In this document: positions 7,058-11,572 of the stretch, in pieces
Numbering within the stretch: the first letter of the stretch is position 1
Layout of the letters: every line of letters starts with the position of its first letter
Assembly: GCA_031276435.1 (NCBI GenBank)
Contig: JAISNB010000216.1
Span: 1 to 11,572 of the forward strand
Length of the DNA stretch: 11,572 bases
Reading direction: 5' to 3'
Source of the DNA: Burkholderiaceae bacterium
GTDB taxonomy: Bacteria; Pseudomonadota; Gammaproteobacteria; Burkholderiales; Burkholderiaceae_C
Made by a program: the position numbers and the translations under genes
Notes under the pieces: model-generated
Database searches by the model: none
Seen by the model: only the letters and a program-made list of their open reading frames with translations
What the model was told of the DNA's origin: nothing

Positions 7058-7726
7058 ATGACTGAGCTGGCCAAAATCGCGGCGCTGGACGCCGGAACCT
7101 ATTTCCACCACCGCTCGCTGAACACGCCCGAATTCGCGCCGCACTTTCACCGCACGGTGTACTTGCCGGAACTGACGCAGCAGGCCATTGACGATTGCGA
7201 TGTACTCATCGTCTCGTGCTCATCGCCGCCGTTGTTGCTGCAAGCGCAGCGCGATCTGTTCGCCCACTGGTTATCCAGCGGACGCACCCTGGTGGCCATG
7301 GGCGCCAACCAGACGGAAACCTGGCTCGATGGCGTGGAATGGATCGAATCGCCCGTCAATTTCTGGTGGTGGAAAGAGCCGGGGGCGGACTCGGGCTTGC
7401 GCCTGGTCGCACCCGGGCATCCGCTGTTCAAGCACATCTCGCTGGCCGATGCCACCTGGCACCAGCACGGCAGCTACCGCGTGCCGTTGGGCGCGCAGTC
7501 GCTGATCGACAAACTCGGCTACGGATCGGTGCTGTACGAAGACACGGCGCACTGGCCCGGTCGGCTGATTGTCTCGGCGCTCGACCCCATGTATCACCAC
7601 GGCAGCCATTTCATGCCAGCGGCCACACGTTTCTTGCGCGGCCTTCTGCCCTGGCTGCGCGAACCTTGGCGCTCCACCCCGTGCGTCGATCCGGCAGCCG
7701 TGACCACACCCGCCGCGTCTGCCTGA
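7058..7726 (+). CDS. GATase/ThuA-like fold protein, second of a tandem pair; function unknown
   Basis: A 222-residue, probably cytosolic protein, last gene of the importer operon. The start is clear: AAGGAGG at 7044-7050 lies seven bases before the ATG at 7058, two nt after the previous stop. An in-frame TTG at 7052 has worse spacing. It shares the upstream protein's order of blocks: DVLIVSCSS (48-56), LFAHWLSSGRTLVAMGANQTETW (67-89), LRLVAPGHPLFKHI (114-127), GRLIVSALDPMYHHGSHFMP (168-187) and a C-terminal LLPWL. At the nucleophile elbow it has AMGANQT, with no cysteine. Histidines are frequent (FHHRSLNTPEFAPHFH at 16-31, WHQHG at 134-138, YHHGSH at 179-184), which could bind a metal. A heterodimer with its neighbour is plausible. 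Function unknown. Confidence 0.87.
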   Translation: MTELAKIAALDAGTYFHHRSLNTPEFAPHFHRTVYLPELTQQAIDDCDVLIVSCSSPPLLLQAQRDLFAHWLSSGRTLVAMGANQTETWLDGVEWIESPVNFWWWKEPGADSGLRLVAPGHPLFKHISLADATWHQHGSYRVPLGAQSLIDKLGYGSVLYEDTAHWPGRLIVSALDPMYHHGSHFMPAATRFLRGLLPWLREPWRSTPCVDPAAVTTPAASA

Positions 7727-7835
7727 GCGGCGCGGCGCATTGATTTGTTTCGGGCGCATGGCGCGCGTTGCCTGCGCGCGACGCGCATGGCTTGTGCCTT
7801 GCTTCGCACATTCCAAAACAAAACAAGGCCTCAAT

Positions 7836-7860
7836 GCGGGCGACTGATCCAGTCGCCCGC
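7836..7860. other. Perfect 11-bp hairpin in the gap between the importer operon and gstA
   Basis: GCGGGCGACTG (7836-7846), a three-base loop, then its exact complement (7850-7860). No T-run follows on the plus strand, and the A-rich tract on the left (7815-7825) is about ten bases away for minus-strand reading, so it is not a classical intrinsic terminator. It lies 110 nt after the last operon gene and 112 nt before gstA. It may still end the operon transcript, stabilise its 3' end or act in the gstA leader. I see no other clear element in 7727-7972. Confidence 0.5.
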
Positions 7861-7972
7861 GCAATCCCGCACCGTCGTCTGTCCCCCGCAAATTCTGCTA
7901 CGCTGGCTGCCCTGGTTGCAACTTGTACGCAGCCAGGGTCATCCCCTTTTTCACACCCAAAGAAACACCGCC

Positions 7973-8578
7973 ATGAAGCTTTACTACGCACCGGGCGCAT
8001 GCTCACTGTCGCCGCACATCGTTCTGGAAGAATCGGGCCTGTCCTACGAGGCCATTGCCGTCGCGCTGCCCGAACACCGCCTGGCCGACGGCACGGACTA
8101 CCGCCAGATCAACCCGCTGGGCTACGTGCCGTATCTGGTGCTCGACGACGGCACCGGCCTGCGCGAGGGCGCAGCCATCGTGCAATACATTGCCGACCAG
8201 GTGCCCGCCAAAAAACTGGCGCCGCCCAATGGCACGCTGGCGCGCTACCAGGTGCAAGGCTGGCTCAACTTCATCGCCACGGAACTGCACAAAACCGCCA
8301 GCCCGCTGTTCAAGCCGGACACGCCCGAGGGCATCCAAACCGCCACGCGCCAGGCGCTGCAGGCGCGCCTGACGTGGGTCAACGCGCAACTGCAAGGGCG
8401 CAACTACCTAATGGGCGAGGACTTCAGCGTGCCCGACGCCTACCTGTTTGTGGTCACCAACTGGACCAAAATAGGCATCGATCTGGCACCGTTGACCCAT
8501 TTGACGGCTTTCCGCGCGCGCATGGCGGCTCGCCCAGCGGTACAGGCGGCCATGAAGGCCGAGGGACTGATCGGCTGA
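7973..8578 (+). CDS. gstA: Beta-class glutathione S-transferase
   Basis: A 201-residue cytosolic enzyme that conjugates glutathione to electrophiles or reduces mixed disulfides. Length and sequence match the bacterial beta class (E. coli GstA type). The thioredoxin-like N-domain (1-80) has MKLYYAPGACSLSPH with the class-defining Cys10, V52-cisPro53, and E65-G66 at the glutathione site. The helical C-domain contains FIATELHK with His106, the second conserved residue of this class, and GEDFSVPDAYLF with the N-capping Ser/Asp. The ATG at 7973 is set by homology, since the family begins MKLYY; the Shine-Dalgarno is weak (AAAGAAA near 7959). It stands alone, with its own terminator, and is probably not part of the importer operon. 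Confidence 0.96.
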   Translation: MKLYYAPGACSLSPHIVLEESGLSYEAIAVALPEHRLADGTDYRQINPLGYVPYLVLDDGTGLREGAAIVQYIADQVPAKKLAPPNGTLARYQVQGWLNFIATELHKTASPLFKPDTPEGIQTATRQALQARLTWVNAQLQGRNYLMGEDFSVPDAYLFVVTNWTKIGIDLAPLTHLTAFRARMAARPAVQAAMKAEGLIG

Positions 8579-8616
8579 ATCTGTTACCATTGCGCCGTGT
8601 TGTTTTTTCGCATTTG

Positions 8617-8642
8617 AGGCCCGCGCATGCGGGCCTTTTTTT
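8617..8642 (+). terminator. Intrinsic terminator of gstA
   Basis: AGGCCCGC (8617-8624), loop GCAT, GCGGGCCT (8629-8636), then a run of seven T (8636-8642). It lies 38 bases after the gstA stop and is a classic Rho-independent terminator. Confidence 0.92.
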
Positions 8643-8762
8643 GTGCCGCCTTTTTTGCACGCCCAGTTGCAACGCTATGCCGAGCGCTGGGCGCGCTACC
8701 AGCAGCGCGCGCGATGTGGCCGAGGCGCAAGAGATGCGCGCGCGTGCGCCCCTTGTTTGCGC

Positions 8763-8800
8763 GTCATTGCGAGGAGCGAGGCGACACGTGGCAATCCACT
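8763..8800. repeat. Dispersed intergenic repeat end with ATTGC/GCAAT inverted arms
   Basis: The sequence beginning GTCATTGCGAGGAGCG and ending GTGGCAATCCACTG is of a type that recurs in intergenic regions of many proteobacteria and is often mis-translated as small proteins with HCEERSD or VIARSEAT strings; both kinds of string appear in frames here. The arms ATTGC (8766-8770) and GCAAT (8791-8795) can pair. Only its right end (from about GCGA) is visible in copy A near 205-223. The family assignment comes from memory of the motif. Confidence 0.65.
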
Positions 8801-8925
8801 GTTTCCATGCGCAGCACTTGGGTTGCAAGGCCATGACTTTGCTTGCTACGGCATGACCTCGGTCACCATTTGGCGCAGCGCGTCTGCCTGCAAGACCAGA
8901 AGGCGCGTGCGGCAGTTGCTTGCGT
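8788..8925. repeat. Direct repeat copy B
   Basis: Gapless match to 210-347 in the same orientation, offset by exactly 8578 bases, with 14 mismatches. Similarity stops abruptly after 8925, where copy A continues into the body of the Crp/Fnr gene and this copy runs toward marR. Confidence 0.9.
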
Positions 8926-8944
8926 GCGTGGGTGAATCCATCAT
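8846..8944 (-). pseudogene. Remnant of a Crp/Fnr gene 3' end
   Basis: Read on the minus strand, bases 8923-8846 encode the same last 24 residues and stop as the Crp/Fnr regulator (SNCRTRL to VTEVMP). Three differences lie in the shared coding part: two are synonymous (ACA/ACG, CAG/CAA) and the third changes V205 to A at the break. The sensor domain and the HTH are missing. The frame happens to stay open to ATG codons at 8941 and 8944, giving a 32-codon frame, but no good Shine-Dalgarno precedes it. I read it as a gene fragment left by duplication or recombination; translation is possible but unsupported. Confidence 0.75.
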
Positions 8945-8992
8945 CCCGCCGATCTTGCCCCATCGCAAAGCCGCAAAGCGCGAACCCGGCGC

Positions 8993-9020
8993 TTGACACC
9001 AACCAAATAGACAGTACACT
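8993..9020 (+). promoter_or_regulatory. sigma70 promoter of the marR operon
   Basis: A perfect -35 TTGACA (8993-8998), a 16-bp spacer and TACACT (9015-9020, 4 of 6 to TATAAT). Transcription would start near 9027, about 20 bases before the GTG start. The -10 lies within the candidate MarR operator. Confidence 0.65.
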
Positions 9021-9030
9021 GCATATCAGC
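9005..9030. promoter_or_regulatory. Candidate MarR operator over the marR -10
   Basis: The core is an imperfect palindrome, ATAGACAGT-AC-ACTGCATAT (9007-9026), matching at 7 of 9 arm positions. The wider site aligns with 9583-9608 at 19 of 26 positions (AAATA, AG, CACTG and TATCAGC shared at the same spacing). Overlap with the -10 fits autorepression. Binding is inferred. Confidence 0.6.
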
Positions 9031-9046
9031 TACGGAGATTTATCCA

Positions 9047-9565
9047 GTGTTTGAACTGAAAGACCTGCCCAGCTACGACACCCTTGAGGCGTTTGGCGCG
9101 ACTTATGGCAACCCTGATGTCAGCGGCCTGCAAACCTGGCTGATCTGGGCGGCGGCCACCAACGAGATGCTTTCGGCCTTCGAGGCGAATCTGGCGCGCG
9201 CCTGCGGCTTGTCGCAAACCCAGTTTTTCGTGCTGCTGCTGCTCAAGCGCAATCCGGACGGCCTGGGCGTAGGGGCGCTGGCCAACGGGGTGGCCGTGAC
9301 TTCGCAGACCATGACGCGCACCATCGACCGCATGGAAGGCGCTGGCTTTTGCCGCCGCGACGCCGATCCGCAAGACAGGCGCGCATGGCTGGTGCGGCTG
9401 ACGCCCGCGGGCGACGCAATATTGGGCAAGGCGCTGCCAAGCCACTATGCCTGGGTCGCAAAGCTGATGCGCTGTTTTGATGCCGATGAACGGCGCATGC
9501 TCAATCGGTTGATGCTCAAGCTCAACCAATCGGGCGTGTTGCCGCAAAACAGCGAGCAGGGTTGA
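9047..9565 (+). CDS. MarR-family transcriptional regulator
   Basis: A 172-residue winged-helix repressor, expected to be a dimer that releases DNA on binding a small phenolic, lipophilic or otherwise toxic ligand or on oxidation. The DNA-binding domain covers about 55-125: LSQTQFFVLLLL, HTH with recognition helix VTSQTMTRTIDRMEGAGF (84-101), and wing DADPQDRRAWLVRLTPAG (105-122) with the invariant D-x-R-R pattern (D110, R111, R112). Helices on either side form the dimer interface. Start is GTG at 9047, with GGAGA at 9034-9038 eight bases upstream. Cysteines at 53 and 102 could be redox-active but are not diagnostic. The downstream MFS gene and similar sites before both genes suggest local control of the efflux gene, the usual MarR/MFS arrangement. 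Confidence 0.94.
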   Translation: MFELKDLPSYDTLEAFGATYGNPDVSGLQTWLIWAAATNEMLSAFEANLARACGLSQTQFFVLLLLKRNPDGLGVGALANGVAVTSQTMTRTIDRMEGAGFCRRDADPQDRRAWLVRLTPAGDAILGKALPSHYAWVAKLMRCFDADERRMLNRLMLKLNQSGVLPQNSEQG

Positions 9566-9582
9566 GCCTCTTTTTTTTACCG

Positions 9583-9608
9583 AAATATGTAGCTCACTGT
9601 CTATCAGC
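9583..9608. promoter_or_regulatory. Second candidate MarR operator, between marR and the MFS gene
   Basis: Shares AAATA, AG, CACTG and TATCAGC at the same spacing as the site at 9005 (19 of 26). In reverse alignment it also carries ACTGTCTAT, the exact complement of the left arm of the first site. Its own palindrome is poor (5 of 9). It ends 26 bases before the MFS start, so it could repress a second promoter or act as a roadblock. Confidence 0.5.
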
Positions 9609-9634
9609 AAGTATTTGTTTCAAGGAGCGCAAGA

Positions 9635-10837
9635 ATGGAATCCACGCACTGCCCGTCGCTGGCCTTGAGGACCTTGCTCGTTGTGTGCGCGCTGGCTGTG
9701 GTGTCGCTGCTGTACCTGCCGCTGCCGATTCTGCCGCAGTTGGCGCGGGCGTATGGCATGGGCGCGACGGCCGCCGCGGGCGTGGTCAGCGCCTTCGGCT
9801 TCGCCTATGCGCTGGGCTTTCTCATATTCGGGCCGCTGTCGGATCGGTTGGGACGTCGCAAAGTGATGGTGTGGGGTTTGTCGGCCCTGGCCCTGGTCAC
9901 CGCGCTGTTGGCGCTCGTCGAATTGCCAGCGTCCTGGCTGCTGGCCGGACGCGCGCTGCAGGGTTTGGCGGCTGCGTCTTTTCCGCCGGTGGCCATCGCC
10001 TACCTTGCCGAACGGGGCAGCGCGCGCCAGCGGGTGTGGAGTGTGGCGTGGATGAGCACCGCCTTTTTGTCTGCCGGGTTGCTTGGGCAAATCTACGGTG
10101 GCGAAGTGGCTGGCCGCAGGGGCCTGGGCGCGGCGCTGCTGCCGCTGTGCGCCATTTACGCCGCGACCGCATGGCGTTTGCTGGCAACGCCTGCCGAGTC
10201 GCCGCCACTGCGCTCTGGCGTGCCATCGCCGCTGGCGGGTTACCGGGCCATCGGGCAACTGCTGTCCAACCCGAAGCTGCGCCGCGTCTATGGCCCGGCC
10301 TTGCTGCTGCTGATGTGCTTTGTCGCTTTCTACATGGGCGTGGACATGCATCTTGGGCAGGCGCTGCGCGCGCGGGGCATGACGCCTCTGGCCGTGCGCG
10401 CGTTGGCGCTGCCCGCCTTTCTCGCCCCGCTTGCCGTGGCTGCGGTGATGCCGCGCTGGGGCACCGAGCGCGTGGTCATGGCAGGCTTGTTTGTGGCGAC
10501 GGCAGGCTTGGCGCTGGGCGCCCTGGCGGCGGGCGGCGCGCATGTGCATGGGCTGCTGGCGGCCAGTGTGGTGTTTGTGGCGGGCATCGGTATCAGCGTG
10601 CCGGGCTTGATTGCCCGCGTCGCCAGCGTGGCGGATGCGCCCGTGCGCGGTCTTGCGGTGGCGTTCTACACCTTCGTGCTGTTCGTGGGCGCCAGCCTGG
10701 GGCCGTGGCTGGCGCAGCAGAGCGCGCGCCTGTCCATGCAAAGCGCGTTGCTCGTGCTGGCCGCGCTGCAAGGCGGCGCGGCGCTGTATGCGGCCAGCGG
10801 ACGCAAAGACCAGCGGCCAGCCGTTGCGGATTCATGA
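9635..10837 (+). CDS. Major facilitator superfamily transporter, DHA1-like exporter
   Basis: A 400-residue inner-membrane secondary transporter with about twelve hydrophobic helices in two halves of six. Motif A, GPLSDRLGRRK (66-76), lies between helices 2 and 3, as in proton-coupled drug and metabolite exporters. A proline-rich first helix (LYLPLPILPQL) and an ALQGLAAASFPP segment in helix 4 are typical of DHA1-like members. The central loop is about 185-215. AAGGAG at 9622-9627 is seven bases before the ATG. Control by the adjacent MarR regulator favours efflux of a toxic compound, but uptake cannot be excluded and no substrate can be named. The stop overlaps a 12-codon frame (ATGA). Confidence 0.93.
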   Translation: MESTHCPSLALRTLLVVCALAVVSLLYLPLPILPQLARAYGMGATAAAGVVSAFGFAYALGFLIFGPLSDRLGRRKVMVWGLSALALVTALLALVELPASWLLAGRALQGLAAASFPPVAIAYLAERGSARQRVWSVAWMSTAFLSAGLLGQIYGGEVAGRRGLGAALLPLCAIYAATAWRLLATPAESPPLRSGVPSPLAGYRAIGQLLSNPKLRRVYGPALLLLMCFVAFYMGVDMHLGQALRARGMTPLAVRALALPAFLAPLAVAAVMPRWGTERVVMAGLFVATAGLALGALAAGGAHVHGLLAASVVFVAGIGISVPGLIARVASVADAPVRGLAVAFYTFVLFVGASLGPWLAQQSARLSMQSALLVLAALQGGAALYAASGRKDQRPAVADS

Positions 10838-10872
10838 AGAACACGCCCATGCCATCCGGATATCCAGCATGA
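10834..10872 (+). CDS. 12-codon frame bridging the MFS and secreted-protein genes
   Basis: The frame starts with ATG inside the MFS stop (ATGA, 10834-10837), encodes MKNTPMPSGYPA, and ends in a TGA that overlaps the next gene's ATG (10869-10872). The gene after it has no good Shine-Dalgarno, so ribosomes ending here could restart on it: a translational-coupling leader. The peptide itself may have no role, and chance is possible in such a short frame. Confidence 0.35.
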   Translation: MKNTPMPSGYPA

Positions 10873-11558
10873 AAACCATCCAACCTGCCGCCGCCATTGC
10901 CTGGCTCGCGGTTGCCGTCATGGCGACGGCATCGCCCGCGGCTGTCGCCCAAAACCCATCCCAGAAGCCAATCCGCATGAACACTGCAAATATCCCCGCT
11001 TTCGTTTCCCGATGGATCGCGACCACGCACAGGGAAGTCAGCCGCCGCACGGTCAGCGTGGACGGCGAAAGTGCCGAACTCACCCGCTACGAGCGCCGCG
11101 ACGGTCGCAACGCCGCTTTGGAAGGCGAACATTTCAGCACCGTGATGGCCGCTGATGGAACGCTCAAGGGCTTTGCCAACATCGCGCTCGACCTTGTGGG
11201 CAAGCCGCTGCCAAGCCGCGAGCGCACCGAGCAAATCGCGCGCGCTTTCCTGCAAGAAAACGCGCCCGACCTGTTGCCCAAGATGGAGATTCACTGGATC
11301 GAACCCCACGATGAACCCATCAAGCTCAGCAGCGGCAGCGACAGCAAAACCGTCACGCTCACCGGCATGAAGCTCAAGGCGCGCAACCTGGCCGATGGCC
11401 GCTGGTTCTGGGTCATTGTCGGCAGCGACGAAAAGCCCATGGTGTTCGAGCGCGACATCGTGTGGATCAGCTTTCCGGGCCACCGCAAAACCGAAAAGTG
11501 GCTGCACGACGGTTGGCTCAAGAAGCAGGCCAAAGCCGCCGCTGGCGGCAAAAAGTAA
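10869..11558 (+). CDS. Secreted protein of unknown function
   Basis: A 229-residue protein with a clear Sec signal peptide (hydrophobic 7-21, cleavage likely after AVA at 27), so it should be periplasmic or exported. No cysteine sits at the cleavage site, so it is not a lipoprotein. The mature part has an N-terminal beta-rich region (SRRTVSVDGESAELTRYERR), a segment VMAADGTLKGFANIALD (93-109), a helix RTEQIARAFLQENAPDLLP (119-137), then a compact C-terminal block GRWFWVIVG (177-185), VFERDIVWISFPG (192-204) and TEKWLHDGWL (208-217). The lysine-rich tail is probably flexible. The layout faintly recalls PepSY-like folds, but I do not recognise the family. The ATG at 10869 is the only start that keeps the signal peptide. 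Last visible gene of the marR/MFS unit. Confidence 0.85.
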   Translation: MKTIQPAAAIAWLAVAVMATASPAAVAQNPSQKPIRMNTANIPAFVSRWIATTHREVSRRTVSVDGESAELTRYERRDGRNAALEGEHFSTVMAADGTLKGFANIALDLVGKPLPSRERTEQIARAFLQENAPDLLPKMEIHWIEPHDEPIKLSSGSDSKTVTLTGMKLKARNLADGRWFWVIVGSDEKPMVFERDIVWISFPGHRKTEKWLHDGWLKKQAKAAAGGKK

Positions 11559-11572
11559 CAACGCGCTCTGGC

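Noticed and set aside
6432..7726. Active glutamine amidotransferases
   Set aside because: Neither protein has a cysteine at the nucleophile elbow (FNGHV and MGANQ), so only a fold resemblance is claimed.
8643..8996. 117-codon plus-strand frame after the gstA terminator
   Set aside because: Its middle is the translation of the dispersed repeat (VIARSEATRGNP) and its end reads through the Crp/Fnr remnant in antisense. The start (PPFLHAQLQRYAERWARY) looks protein-like, but the GTG lies in the terminator T-run with no Shine-Dalgarno.
9571..9578. Eight-T run after marR as a terminator
   Set aside because: Only a three-base stem (AGG/CCT) can form before it, so it is not a convincing intrinsic terminator; the MFS gene may be co-transcribed or have its own promoter.

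Overview
The window is G+C-rich, densely packed bacterial DNA. Its codon use, an E. coli GstA-like beta-class glutathione transferase, TonB-dependent uptake and the general gene style suggest a betaproteobacterium, most likely Burkholderiales (Comamonadaceae-like). That placement is inference: no rRNA or other phylogenetic marker is present.

Left edge (1-267): about 200 bases that are less G+C-rich at first (about 50% over the first 120), with an unrecognised open frame cut by the window edge, then the outer part of a repeat. Positions 268-957 (minus) hold a Crp/Fnr-family regulator. It is divergent from a tight plus-strand operon at 1167-7726: a TonB-dependent outer-membrane receptor, a periplasmic binding protein, a FecCD-type permease, a FecE-type ATPase, and two adjacent proteins resembling catalytically reduced GATase/ThuA-like folds that look like diverged paralogues. 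Spacing is 14 nt, a 4-bp overlap, an 8-bp overlap, 13 nt and 2 nt. Together these form a complete route from outer membrane to cytoplasm for a metal chelate, siderophore, oxyanion or similar ligand, plus two cytosolic proteins of unknown role. The substrate cannot be read from the sequence. No Fur box or cobalamin riboswitch was found. The divergent promoter region instead carries one good and one partial Crp/Fnr-like palindrome.

Positions 7727-7972 are intergenic with one perfect 11-bp hairpin. A separate gstA follows (7973-8578) with a strong intrinsic terminator (8617-8642). The 8643-9046 interval contains a copy of a dispersed intergenic repeat fused to a remnant of the Crp/Fnr gene's 3' end: 8788-8925 matches 210-347 without gaps at about 90%. 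These direct repeats bracket the whole uptake locus plus gstA.

Positions 9047-11558 look like a second operon: a MarR-family regulator, an MFS efflux-type transporter and a secreted protein of unknown function. Similar candidate operators lie over the marR promoter and between marR and the MFS gene, so autoregulation with control of the transporter is likely. A 12-codon frame joins the MFS gene to the secreted-protein gene through ATGA overlaps at both ends.

The best candidates for something undescribed are the pair of GATase-like paralogues attached to a TonB/FecBCD-type importer under a Crp/Fnr regulator, and the duplicated 3' end of that regulator's gene at the far side of the locus.
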